This document shows positions 49,157 through 60,417 of a stretch of DNA of 64,000 bases, piece after piece. The notes under the pieces were generated by a model. It was not told the origin of the DNA. It did not search any database and worked only from the letters and a program-made list of their open reading frames with translations. The translations under genes and the position numbers were made by a program. This stretch comes from Fulvimonas soli (GTDB lineage Bacteria; Pseudomonadota; Gammaproteobacteria; Xanthomonadales; Rhodanobacteraceae), in contig NZ_QGHC01000002.1 of assembly GCF_003148905.1 (NCBI RefSeq), positions 62,001 through 126,000 on the forward strand, in the 5' to 3' direction. Position 1 is the stretch's first letter; every line of letters begins with the position of its first letter.

Positions 49157-50449
49157 TCAGGCCGCGGCGGACGCGCGTTCGTGCCGTACGGCCAGGATTT
49201 CACGCGAAGCCATGAGACAGAGAAATCGCCACACGCTGGCCCTACGCTCCTCTTCGAGGCCGTCGAGCCAGTCCAGGCCAACGCCACGACGTGGATCGAG
49301 CAGCAGCCCGGTCAGGTCCGCCTCCCGCTCGGGGAGGCGATAGCACTTCATCGTGTGCACGTCGACAAAGAGTCGATTGCCATCGCCCGGGAGCGGCATC
49401 GCGCGGGTGGTGTCGAGCTGGATCCGCGCACCTTCCATGAGTTCGCCGAGCAGTTGCGCCTCGACTTCTTCCAGGCTCTTCTCCCGCACGGCGCGCGGGA
49501 CTCGCCATTGGTGGAACAGGTCGCCGCCGCACCATTCGCTGGCGAAATCCAGCAGGCTTTCGCCGAACCATGCATACAACGCGCGCACCGTGGTTTCGAC
49601 GAACCGCTCCGATGCCTCGCCCGCCAATGGCGCGCACGGATCGATCGCCGGCAGCACATGGCAGGTGCGTTCACCATCCGTCGTCGCCGCGATGATCGGC
49701 AGGATCGGCGCGCCGAAGCGCGCGGCCATCGCGATCACGCCATTCTTCACCCGGACTTGGGTGTCGAGCATGTTGACGAGCGAACGCCGGTCCCCACCGC
49801 GGGGACCGTCCATGCCGGTATTGCCATCGATGCTCGAAAATACGCAGGAGCCCTTGGCGAGCGCGCGTGCCAGGGCGAGCGTGCCGCCGTTCTCTTCCAC
49901 GCAGACGTGGCGGAACGTTTGCCAGAACGCTGCGCCTGGATTGGCCAGCCGTGCCGACTCGTAGTTGCCGTAGGCATCGCGTGCCAGCGGCACTAGCACC
50001 GGAATGCCAGCATGCGCGATGTCCGAGGGGAGGTGGCGCATGTGGCCGAGATGGAAGGTGGCGACGACCAGTCCCCGGCCCTCGGCCAGCAGGGAGCGGA
50101 TCGTATCCAGCGGGAGGCGCCGAAGATGCGCCGGCGGCGCTTCCGGCGTCAGGCGCGGCAGGTAGTGGTGATGGTACTCCCAGCCCAGCCACATCTTGCT
50201 GATCGCAGCCTGGCGGGCCGCCCGTGCGATGGCTTCCATGCTCCAGCGCCCACCGAACAGGGCCATCAGGTTCATGCGGTAGGCGCGTAGTCCGTAGTGC
50301 ATCAGCTCGTCATCGCTCAAGGCGCAAAGGCGCTCGTGCACCTCGGCAGGCTCCGCATCGTCCGACGACAACAGCTGCTCCAGTACGCGCAGAGCCGGCG
50401 AAAGTGGGGCGGCCGGCGTCGCATCGATGGCAGCCTCGACGGCCGTCAT
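49157..50449 (-). CDS. LpxL/HtrB-like acyltransferase with C-terminal recognition-like domain
   Basis: A 430-residue protein. The middle (about 115-330) matches the LpxL/HtrB fold (GLVVATFHLGHMRHLPSDI, then FSSIDGNTGMDGPRGG). The usual HX4(D/E) spacing is altered: from H133 the motif reads HLGHMRHLPSD. Residues about 345-420 (NRLFVDVHTMKCYRLPEREAD, then two helices ending MASREILAVR) look like a PqqD-type domain. A fatty-acylating enzyme tethered to the leader is the inference; the acceptor could be an ornithine side-chain amine made by the arginases. Start overlaps the radical SAM stop (ATGA) and has GGAGGTGTC before it. Confidence 0.78.
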   Translation of the reverse strand: MTAVEAAIDATPAAPLSPALRVLEQLLSSDDAEPAEVHERLCALSDDELMHYGLRAYRMNLMALFGGRWSMEAIARAARQAAISKMWLGWEYHHHYLPRLTPEAPPAHLRRLPLDTIRSLLAEGRGLVVATFHLGHMRHLPSDIAHAGIPVLVPLARDAYGNYESARLANPGAAFWQTFRHVCVEENGGTLALARALAKGSCVFSSIDGNTGMDGPRGGDRRSLVNMLDTQVRVKNGVIAMAARFGAPILPIIAATTDGERTCHVLPAIDPCAPLAGEASERFVETTVRALYAWFGESLLDFASEWCGGDLFHQWRVPRAVREKSLEEVEAQLLGELMEGARIQLDTTRAMPLPGDGNRLFVDVHTMKCYRLPEREADLTGLLLDPRRGVGLDWLDGLEEERRASVWRFLCLMASREILAVRHERASAAA

Positions 50450-51918
50450 GACACCTCCTCCTCGGCTGTCGCCTCGTCCGCGACGGCACTTTTGCCGGCG
50501 GCGGCCGCACCGGCCTGGGTCGAGGCGAAGTAGGCGACCATTTCCTGCTTGGCCGTGCGGCGAATGCCGGGACAGGGCCGCTCGCCGGAATCGATGCGGA
50601 TCTTCGGGCAGTGGACGCCCTGGCAGGCTGCCAGCATGTGGCAGCCCTGGCAGCCGGTATCGCGCTCGAAAGCTGGCTCGGTCCACAGCGCCATTTTGTC
50701 CACGTCGAGTTCCAGCACGCCGTCCTGGCGCAGCTTGCCGACTAGGTTGTGGTCTTTCTTGTCCAGGTCGATCGTGCACTTCATCAGATCGCCGTGCGCG
50801 CCCACGATGAAGTTATAGGGGCGCGCCGCGTAGCAGACTTCCTCGCCAGCACCCAGCCCGGGCTGCCAGCCGCCGGTGACGTTGAGGCCCAGCGAACGCG
50901 CTGCCGCCTTCAACTTGCTGCGCACCGCGTGGGATTCGTCCGTGCCGCATACGTCGAGATTGGCATCATTGCCGCCTCCCCATTGCCCGACGGCGTGGAA
51001 AGCCAGCACGAATCGCTCGTCGTGGGCGAAGTTCTGCTGCAGCAGCGCCAGGAAAGCTTCCAGGCCAGGGGCGTTCCCGCGATCGAAGTTCACCCGGATG
51101 ACCACGGAGAAATGATCGGGTCGCGCCGCGAGGGCACACAGGTTCCGAAGGATCGTGGCGAAGGTCTTGCCGCCGTCGCGCGCCGCACGGTGTCGATCGT
51201 GGTCGTCCGGCAGGCCGTCCAGTGTGATCTGGAAATCATTGATCTTGTAGGCCAGCAGGCGATCGGCCACTTCTTCGGTGAGGAGGTAGCCGTTGGTTGT
51301 CATGTGCGTGCCGTAGCGCAATCCGGCCTCAACGGCGATCTCGGCGAAGAATGGGCCGAGGTCATCGATCGCTTCCATGCCATACAACGGTTCACCACCG
51401 AACCACGACACGCTCAGCTCCTTCAATGAGCCGATCCGGCTGCGCACCAGGTTCTTGATGCCTTCGCGCACGGACGGCAGCATCGTGCCGCGACGGAAAT
51501 CCTCGTAGCAGTAGGTGCAGCGGAAGTTGCAGTCTTCCGAGGCGAGCAGAATCAGTTCGAGTCGGTCGCTGCGGTAGTTCTCCCGCCCGAAGGCATAGCG
51601 CACTCGACGCAGTTCGTCTGTCTGCACCGGCACAAGGAAGCCTCGGTCGTTGAGATAGCGTGCGATACGCAGGCTATCGTCGGCCTCTGTCTGCTGGCTG
51701 ATCAGGGCGCGAACGGCATCGTGCTGGGACGGCCGGAACGCGTTCATTGAGCCGCTGTACGTGTTCCATAGCAGCAGCCAGCCTTCCGCCGTGGTCGCCT
51801 GGACGTTGAAGCGTGAGGGTTTGAACCGAGTCGGCCCGCGCGCGTCCTGGCCGGTAACGACGACGATAGGGATGCGGTCCAGCGGTGACTTCGACAGAAC
51901 ATCGCTGCTCGTGCCCAC
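50446..51918 (-). CDS. Radical SAM/SPASM peptide maturase
   Basis: A 490-residue enzyme. Residues about 30-100 form a PqqD-like recognition domain. The radical SAM cluster is C130-x3-C134-x2-C137 (CNFRCTYC), with the glycine-rich SAM motif SWFGGEPL about 45 residues later. The C-terminal SPASM region has spaced cysteines (VCYAARPYN, LMKCTID, CQGCHMLAACQGVHCP, RPCPG) for auxiliary iron-sulfur clusters. Such enzymes form thioethers, C-C or C-O bonds or epimerise residues. Start: GTG 51918 with GGGAGG five bases upstream is better than the upstream in-frame starts. Product bond type is not predictable; Cys32/Cys36 suggest thioethers. Confidence 0.9.
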   Translation of the reverse strand: MGTSSDVLSKSPLDRIPIVVVTGQDARGPTRFKPSRFNVQATTAEGWLLLWNTYSGSMNAFRPSQHDAVRALISQQTEADDSLRIARYLNDRGFLVPVQTDELRRVRYAFGRENYRSDRLELILLASEDCNFRCTYCYEDFRRGTMLPSVREGIKNLVRSRIGSLKELSVSWFGGEPLYGMEAIDDLGPFFAEIAVEAGLRYGTHMTTNGYLLTEEVADRLLAYKINDFQITLDGLPDDHDRHRAARDGGKTFATILRNLCALAARPDHFSVVIRVNFDRGNAPGLEAFLALLQQNFAHDERFVLAFHAVGQWGGGNDANLDVCGTDESHAVRSKLKAAARSLGLNVTGGWQPGLGAGEEVCYAARPYNFIVGAHGDLMKCTIDLDKKDHNLVGKLRQDGVLELDVDKMALWTEPAFERDTGCQGCHMLAACQGVHCPKIRIDSGERPCPGIRRTAKQEMVAYFASTQAGAAAAGKSAVADEATAEEEVS

Positions 51919-52095
51919 GATAACCTCCCATGTCCTTGAACGAGATCGGTAGCGCATGCGGACCGCTCGGGAGAGCCGTCGCACTCAGATCTTTCCGAAA
52001 TCTCAGATCGGCCCAACCTTGCCGGCCCTTGCATCCCCTTTCCCCACCTGTTCGCCGCTGACACCCGCGCCGCCCCCGCGTCGCGATGCGTCGCT

Positions 52096-53331
52096 TTACA
52101 TCGAACGGATCGCGCTCGCCGGCTCCACCTTGACCGCCCGGCGCGCCGGAATGAATGTCGACAGCTGGCTCAGGCAAACCATCAGCAGCACGCCCAGCAA
52201 CACGTGGACCACCGGCAGCCGCGCCATCTCGTAGCGCGAAATCAGCAGCAGATTGAGCGCGATCGCCAATGCCACGCCCGCCATCGCGCCGGTACCGACG
52301 ATGAGCAGGTTCTCCAGCTGGAAGTAACTCAGGACGTCACGGCGCCGCGCTCCCAGCGCACGGCGCACGCCGATCTGCCGCCGACGCTGGTCCACCCAGA
52401 AGCTGGTCAAGCCGAAAATGCCCGCCGCGGTCACGCAGAGCAGGATCAACGACACGCCGCACATCAGCAACGCCATGCCGATGTCCGCACGGTAAGCTTG
52501 CTGCCTGATGTCGGTGTAGCTCCGGATGCCGTCGTCCGCTATTACGCGCTGGCCGTTGACTCGGTACAGTGCGGCCGAAACAGCCCGCATCGCGGCATCC
52601 CGCTGGCCGGGCTTTGCCCTGACTGCGTAGCGCGAGAAGGTCGAGTTGAAACGGCTAGGCACCAGCACCGAGTAGTAGGCACCGTAGTCGTTGATGCCCG
52701 GTGTCTGAAGGCGTGATGTGATACCCACGATCCGGCTGGGCGCAGCGTTACCGTCGAGGTAGACGCTCTTGCCCACCGCATCGCCGTCGGGAAACAAGCG
52801 GTCGGCGAGATCCTTGCTCACGATGACGATCGCCGGCGCGCCGACATCGCCGAAGGGCTTGTGCTGCACGTCGCCTGCTTCGAAGTTTCGACCGGCCAGC
52901 AGGCGCAGGCCCAGCGTCGGCAATGCGGCCTCGTCCGCGAAATAGAAATTGGCCTTGGCGCTGGCATTGGACTGGACTGGCCTGAGATCGACGGCGCCGT
53001 TCCACGCCGCGGAATCGAGTAGCGGCAGCGAACTGATCGGCGTAGCGGACGCGACCTCCGGCAGGCCGCGCAACGTCGCCAGGTCTTCGCGTTGCATGGC
53101 GTCCAGCCGCTCCATGTTGTCGGCGGATGCGCCCAGGCCAACCCATTGCTGGGTGATCAAGAACAGGTCCGCCTCGTCCAGTCCCGTCGGCCGCGCGATA
53201 CGCTCGATACGCGTGCCGATGATGAAGATCGCGTTGCACACGATGGCCAATGTCAGGGCGACCTGCAGCACAATCAGGGCGACGCCGGCCTTATGCTTGC
53301 GCAGCGCGGAGATCATGGGGTGTACGGTCAT
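52096..53331 (-). CDS. MacB/FtsX-type ABC transporter permease 2
   Basis: A 411-residue permease: N-terminal helix (about 15-38), a MacB-type periplasmic core domain (about 45-285) and three C-terminal helices (about 292-315, 340-368, 375-400). The family motif RRRQIGVRRALGARR is at the end of helix 2. A cognate ATPase and MacA adaptor are not encoded in the window. Ten bp after permease 1; 177 bp before the radical SAM gene. Likely role: export or immunity for the peptide. Confidence 0.85.
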   Translation of the reverse strand: MTVHPMISALRKHKAGVALIVLQVALTLAIVCNAIFIIGTRIERIARPTGLDEADLFLITQQWVGLGASADNMERLDAMQREDLATLRGLPEVASATPISSLPLLDSAAWNGAVDLRPVQSNASAKANFYFADEAALPTLGLRLLAGRNFEAGDVQHKPFGDVGAPAIVIVSKDLADRLFPDGDAVGKSVYLDGNAAPSRIVGITSRLQTPGINDYGAYYSVLVPSRFNSTFSRYAVRAKPGQRDAAMRAVSAALYRVNGQRVIADDGIRSYTDIRQQAYRADIGMALLMCGVSLILLCVTAAGIFGLTSFWVDQRRRQIGVRRALGARRRDVLSYFQLENLLIVGTGAMAGVALAIALNLLLISRYEMARLPVVHVLLGVLLMVCLSQLSTFIPARRAVKVEPASAIRSM

Positions 53332-53341
53332 GTCGCCGCCC

Positions 53342-54676
53342 TCAAAAGGCCTTCAGCTGGAGCGAGGGCTGCACCCGCGTGGCCCGCAGCGTCGGGTAGG
53401 CCCCCGCCAGCAGCGTTGACAGCAGCGCCAGGCAGATCGTCAGCGCCAGCAGCACCGCATCGATGCGGGCAAGCGAGGCGATGTCCGCTGGTAGCAGCCA
53501 GTGCACGCACATCACGCCGATCGCGGTAAGGCCCAGTCCGAGACAACCCCCGGCCAATCCCACCATGCCAGACTCGATAAGGAACTGTGCGTAGATCGCC
53601 GTACGAGACGCGCCGACAGCACGTCGCATGCCGATCTCACCGCTACGCCGAAGGAACTTAGCGAGCAGCAGGCCCGAGGTATTGACCAGGCATACGACCA
53701 GCAGGCCCAGCGCGACGAGCAGCGACACGCCAGTGTCCGGTGGCACCACGTGCAGATGATCGAGCCATGCTGGCAGGTCGCGCAGGCGGTTGTTGGGCTC
53801 CCACTGCACAGCGCCGCTGTCCTTGAGCTGTCGTGCATAACCGTCCAGATAACGCCGATACGCGTTGGCGGCATCACGACTGTCCAGCTGCACCAGATAG
53901 GCGATCCAGGCACAGCCCGAATGCACCAGGCCAGCGATGCCCGCTTCGTCCGGGTTCTTGTTGCAGGCCGTATTGCCGGTGGTAGCGATGCCAGCAGCGA
54001 TGGCCGTGTTGAACGGCAGAAGCAGATCCTCGCCGGCGGCGGAGAACCCTCCGGTGTTGACCACGTCGAAGAACCGCGGTTGCGGATCCCAATGTCGCAA
54101 CACTCCGACGATGCGATAGCTTCTACCTTCGATGGCCAGCGTCCTGCCCACGCTGTTCTCGCCCCCGAACAGGCGGCGGTTCAGACGCTCGCTGATGACC
54201 GCAACGTTCGCACGCGCCTCGTCGTCCTGGCGGCTCCAGCCGCTACCGTAGCGGAATGGCACGTCGAGCATCGGAAAGAATTCGGCGCCGACCGCGTGAC
54301 CATCGACGTTGATGGGATGGCTGCCCGTTTGCGATGCCTGTACCGCAGGCGAGAGCTTGTATATCGCCGACTGGAGCGTGCCACGATGGTCTCGCAGCAA
54401 AGCACTCGCGGTGCCGTAATCGAGGGCATTGGGCGGCTCGCCGCTACTGCCGCGTGCAGCAGGCCCCCAAGTATCGACCTGCGGCACGAACAGGCGTGAC
54501 GACTTCCAGGGAATCGGGTCTCCCGAAACTGCACGGAAGACCGCGAAGGTGGTCATGGTTGCGGCAACGCCGAAGCTGATGGCAAGCACCATCAGCGCTG
54601 TCAGCCCAGGGCTGCGCCTGAAGCTACGAAAAGCGAGGTTGACGTAATACGAAAACAACCTGGCCCCCTCATCCAT
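53342..54676 (-). CDS. MacB/FtsX-type ABC transporter permease 1
   Basis: A 444-residue permease with the same plan as its neighbour: N-terminal helix (about 25-48), MacB core domain with four cysteines (NTACNKNPDEAG, HSGCAWIAY), then three helices (about 325-350, 370-395, 410-432) and SGEIGMRRAVGASR. First gene of the cluster. ATG 54676 has GGAGG nine bases upstream, better than the in-frame ATG at 54760. Neither permease has an ATP-binding domain, so an ATPase encoded elsewhere is needed. Confidence 0.83.
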   Translation of the reverse strand: MDEGARLFSYYVNLAFRSFRRSPGLTALMVLAISFGVAATMTTFAVFRAVSGDPIPWKSSRLFVPQVDTWGPAARGSSGEPPNALDYGTASALLRDHRGTLQSAIYKLSPAVQASQTGSHPINVDGHAVGAEFFPMLDVPFRYGSGWSRQDDEARANVAVISERLNRRLFGGENSVGRTLAIEGRSYRIVGVLRHWDPQPRFFDVVNTGGFSAAGEDLLLPFNTAIAAGIATTGNTACNKNPDEAGIAGLVHSGCAWIAYLVQLDSRDAANAYRRYLDGYARQLKDSGAVQWEPNNRLRDLPAWLDHLHVVPPDTGVSLLVALGLLVVCLVNTSGLLLAKFLRRSGEIGMRRAVGASRTAIYAQFLIESGMVGLAGGCLGLGLTAIGVMCVHWLLPADIASLARIDAVLLALTICLALLSTLLAGAYPTLRATRVQPSLQLKAF

Positions 54677-55306
54677 AAGGCGATGCCTCCAGAAACGTAG
54701 CGCAACAGACGCACTGCTGGCAAGCATCGGTTCACAAGACCGATGCGGCGCGCTGCACAATGCGCCCCCATACGCGCCGCAGTCTTCAGGATGCTGAAAT
54801 CACGCCCTTATGAAACTGGTCGAGGCCATGTGAATTTTGCGTGTACGCGTTCCCGGGGACGTCGCTTCAGCGTATGGCCGGACATAGCTAAGCAGGTCGC
54901 CGAGCCCCATCGAGGCCAGCAGGCCTCCTATCGTTACTTGATTCGAAGCGCATGCCGAACGCCCAAATGCTGCAAGTCCGGCATCTGCCTTCTTGCGCGG
55001 TGGCTAGCACTGCGAACAAGCTCCCCAACTATCGGCAATGGGATCAACATCTGGGGACTCGCGATACTCGCGACACAATTGCGGGGGTTCCGCCCCGTCA
55101 CGAGAGCGGCCCTTGGCCACATCCAACGCAGGCAGAGGCAACCAGCGCCAGCTCCCTGCCCTTGATGAGGAAGTTCGGGCAAGCCGGACTGGCATGCGTG
55201 CGCAGTCTGCGCACCTCGCCGACTAGCGCGGATGGATACCGACTAGCGGATGATGACGGGGGTGTAAGCATCCGCGATGCGGTGCGGCCAGCTCCACGCG
55301 CTGGCC

Positions 55307-55379
55307 TTGCTCCCCCTCTCCCTCCGGGAGAGGGATCGGGGGGTGAGGGTACGGCCGGAGCGCGGCAGCCCACCTCATC
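55307..55379 (+). repeat. Intergenic repeat, right flank of the RiPP cluster
   Basis: Aligns with 41117-41196 in direct orientation, starting TTGCTCCCC and ending CCTCATC. Confidence 0.75.
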
Positions 55380-55404
55380 GGCAAGCCTCGATCACTCGCT
55401 CCGC

Positions 55405-55450
55405 CCGAACCCTCACCCGCCTGCCGGCACCCTCTCCCGAGGGGAGAGGG
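55405..55450 (-). repeat. Inverted partner of the flank repeat
   Basis: Carries ACCCTCAC and CCCTCTCCCGAGGGGAGAGGG, complementary in part to the copy at 55307, so the two make a REP pair that can fold together. Confidence 0.7.
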
Positions 55451-55536
55451 ATTCAATCCCGGCAACCGAGGCAAGCGCGAGCAGCGCGACGCCGCATGCG
55501 CTGGCACGGAGCTTCGATCCCTGCCGCGCGGATGCG

Positions 55537-55562
55537 AAAACGCCGGCACGGGGCCGGCGTTT
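55537..55562 (-). terminator. Terminator of the ATP synthase operon
   Basis: A 10-bp stem AAACGCCGGC / GCCGGCGTTT, loop of five, 25 bp after the atpC stop; on the minus strand it runs into TTTTCG. Confidence 0.88.
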
Positions 55563-55587
55563 CCGGAGGATGCGGCAGGCGGTCGGC

Positions 55588-56013
55588 TCAGTGCTTGAGC
55601 GTCTTGCGCAGCCGCTCCAGCGCCTGCAGCTGGGTGATCGCCTCGGCCAGCTTGGCCTGCGCCTCGGCGACTTCCATCGCGTCGGTGCGGTTGGCCAGCG
55701 CCTGCTCGGCTTCCTGCTTGGCGCGCAGCGCGGCCTGCTCGTCGATGTCCTCGGAGCGGATCGCGGTGTCGGCCAGCACGGTGACCACCTGCGGCTGCAC
55801 CTCCAGGATGCCGCCGCCGCCCACCGCGATGTCGATCTTCTCGCCGTTGGGCTGGGTCACCACGACCTTGCCCGGCTTCAGGCGCGTGATCAGCGGCGCG
55901 TGGCGCGGGGTGATGCCCAGCTCGCCGATCTCGCCGGTGGCGACGACCAGCGTCGCCTCGCCGGAGAAGATCTCGGCCTCGGCGCTGACGACTTCGACGC
56001 GGATGGTGCTCAT
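55588..56013 (-). CDS. atpC: ATP synthase F1 subunit epsilon
   Basis: A 141-residue central-stalk subunit. The N-terminal beta-sandwich contains [22 protein letters not shown], the family signature, and the C-terminal helical hairpin (about 92-138) is the ATP-responsive inhibitory element. Last gene of the operon, followed by a strong terminator at 55537-55562. Confidence 0.97.
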   Translation of the reverse strand: MSTIRVEVVSAEAEIFSGEATLVVATGEIGELGITPRHAPLITRLKPGKVVVTQPNGEKIDIAVGGGGILEVQPQVVTVLADTAIRSEDIDEQAALRAKQEAEQALANRTDAMEVAEAQAKLAEAITQLQALERLRKTLKH

Positions 56014-56029
56014 GGGTGGTCTCGCTTTG

Positions 56030-56120
56030 CTCGACGGGAACGGGGTACGGGAAACGGGTGGTGGAGAGCGGGCTCACGGCGCACTGCGCGTCCCCCGTCC
56101 CGGCTTCCCGCTCCCGCCTC
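56030..56120. repeat. Imperfect hairpin between atpD and atpC
   Basis: Purine-rich GGGAACGGGGTACGGGAAACGGG on one side and CCCGTCCCGGCTTCCCGCTCCC on the other side can fold back; same design as other gaps of this operon. Confidence 0.55.
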
Positions 56121-56124
56121 TACA

Positions 56125-57674
<1,550 letters not shown>

Positions 57675-57695
57675 CGCGCCCGCGGACGAGCGCAC

Positions 57696-58625
57696 TCATA
57701 CCGCCGCGGCGCCGCCCACGATCTCCGAGATTTCCTGGGTGATCGCCGCCTGGCGCGCCTTGTTGTAGATCAGCGTCAGCTCGCCGATCACCTTGTTGGC
57801 GTTGTCCGAGGCGGCCTTCATCGCCACCATGCGCGCGGCGTGCTCGCTGGCGAGGTTCTCCAGCACCGCCTGGTACACCACCGACTCGATGTAGCGGCCG
57901 AGCACGTGCTCCAGCACGGTGGCGGCGTCGGGCTCGTAGATGTAGTCCCAGTCGTGCTTCTGCTCGAGCTTGAGGCCGTGCACCGGGTAGCTCGGCGTCG
58001 GCGCGCGCTCGCCCTCGGCGGCGACCATCTCGGCCGCGACCACCGGCAGCGGCAGCAGCGCGTGCACGCTCGGCTTCTGCGTCATGGTGTTGACGAAGTC
58101 GTTGTAGGCCAGGAACACGCGGTCCAGCTTGCCGGCGGCGTAGGCGTCCAGCACCACCTTGATCACGCCGACCAGCTGCTCCAGCTTCGGTCGCTCGCCC
58201 AGGTGGGTGACGCTGCCGACCAGGTTGACGCCCTTGATGCGGCGGAAGAACTGCACGGCCTTCTGGCCGACCGCCACCACGTCGACCTCGACGCCCTTGC
58301 CCTGCCACTCGCGGATCGCCGGCAGCAGGCGGCGGAACAGGTTGGAGTTGAGGCCGCCGCACAGGCCGCGGTCGGTGGTGACCACCACGTAGGCCACGCG
58401 CGCCACGTCCCCGCGCTCGACCAGGAACGGATGGCTGAAGTCGGTGCTGGCCTGGGCCACGTGCGCGATCACCTTGCGCATGGCGCGCGCGTACGGGCGC
58501 GAGGCCTTCATCAGGTCCTGCGCCTTGCGGATCTTGGAAGCCGAGACCATTTCGAGCGCGCGCGTCACCTTGCGCATGTTCTGCGTGCTCTTGATCTTGG
58601 TTTTGATTTCGCGTCCGCCTGCCAT
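57696..58625 (-). CDS. atpG: ATP synthase F1 subunit gamma
   Basis: A 309-residue rotor subunit. N-terminal [27 protein letters not shown] is the conserved coiled-coil start (given here by its first bases), [11 protein letters not shown] is the central motif and the C-terminal helix contains [14 protein letters not shown]. It is about 20 residues longer than E. coli gamma, the extra lying around residues 195-215 ([10 protein letters not shown]). Confidence 0.97.
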   Translation of the reverse strand: MAGGREIKTKIKSTQNMRKVTRALEMVSASKIRKAQDLMKASRPYARAMRKVIAHVAQASTDFSHPFLVERGDVARVAYVVVTTDRGLCGGLNSNLFRRLLPAIREWQGKGVEVDVVAVGQKAVQFFRRIKGVNLVGSVTHLGERPKLEQLVGVIKVVLDAYAAGKLDRVFLAYNDFVNTMTQKPSVHALLPLPVVAAEMVAAEGERAPTPSYPVHGLKLEQKHDWDYIYEPDAATVLEHVLGRYIESVVYQAVLENLASEHAARMVAMKAASDNANKVIGELTLIYNKARQAAITQEISEIVGGAAAV

Positions 58626-58639
58626 CTATATCGCTCGCT

Positions 58640-58735
58640 ATGCTCGCTTGGGGAACGGGGAGCAGGGAATGGAGAACGTGGAGATCAAGGACGGACTTGT
58701 CGCCGTCCACACCTTCCCTGTTCCCCGTTCCCTGT
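58640..58735. repeat. Long imperfect hairpin between atpA and atpG
   Basis: GGGGAACGGGGAGCAGGGAA near 58649 is complementary, with few mismatches, to TTCCCTGTTCCCCGTTCCC near 58712. The arms are built from repeated GGGAAC/GGGGA words. Confidence 0.75.
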
Positions 58736-58747
58736 TCCCGCGTTGGC

Positions 58748-60298
<1,551 letters not shown>

Positions 60299-60321
60299 GG
60301 TCGTTATCCCTTGAAAATCTA

Positions 60322-60402
60322 GAAACGAGTCAAGAGGAGCGAGTGGCGAGACAAGAGCGGCGGCTTGGCGGTTGCTGCTTCCGCTCGTTTCTCACTTCTC
60401 CC
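60322..60402. repeat. Imperfect hairpin between atpH and atpA
   Basis: AGAAACGAGT / GCTCGTTTCT and AAGAGGAGCGAGTGGCGAGA / TCTCACTTCTCCCACTCTC can pair. Words resemble the aceB-aceA hairpin (GAGGAGCGAG). Confidence 0.6.
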
Positions 60403-60417
60403 ACTCTCTATCCGCCG

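Larger units (their letters stand above)
41358..54676 (-). other. Putative RiPP biosynthetic gene cluster (whole region)
   Basis: Twelve genes on one strand, most joined by ATGA overlaps or gaps under 30 bp: two MacB-type permeases, radical SAM/SPASM enzyme, acyltransferase, precursor peptide, M50 protease, pseudo-arginase B, arginase B, JmjC oxygenase, pseudo-arginase A, arginase A, TauD-like oxygenase. Five of the proteins appear to carry PqqD-like recognition domains. GC is visibly lower and codon third positions more mixed than in the flanking genes. Direct-orientation copies of an intergenic repeat lie on both sides. No integrase, transposase or tRNA is seen. Confidence 0.85.
54677..55536. 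other. Intergenic region with repeats, no supported gene
   Basis: About 860 bp between the cluster and the atpC terminator. It must hold the cluster's promoter (near 54680-54900, not clearly recognised). Short open frames on both strands lack ribosome sites and family resemblance. From 55307 it consists mainly of REP-like repeats; a short direct repeat CCGACTAGCG is at 55219 and 55239. Confidence 0.6.

Noticed and set aside
51744-52177. Frames between permease 2 and the radical SAM gene as a possible second precursor
   Set aside because: They run into the coding regions of neighbours and have arginine-rich, shadow-like composition; only 177 bp are truly intergenic.
54743-55182. Short open frames on both strands upstream of the RiPP cluster (140 and 82 codons) as possible extra genes or second precursor
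   Set aside because: No ribosome binding site, no leader/core-like composition and no recognisable family; part of the region is repeat DNA.
41046-55587. Mobile element, integrase, tRNA or att site at the island borders
   Set aside because: No transposase or integrase gene, tRNA-like cloverleaf or terminal inverted repeat is visible; only REP-like repeats are shared by the borders.
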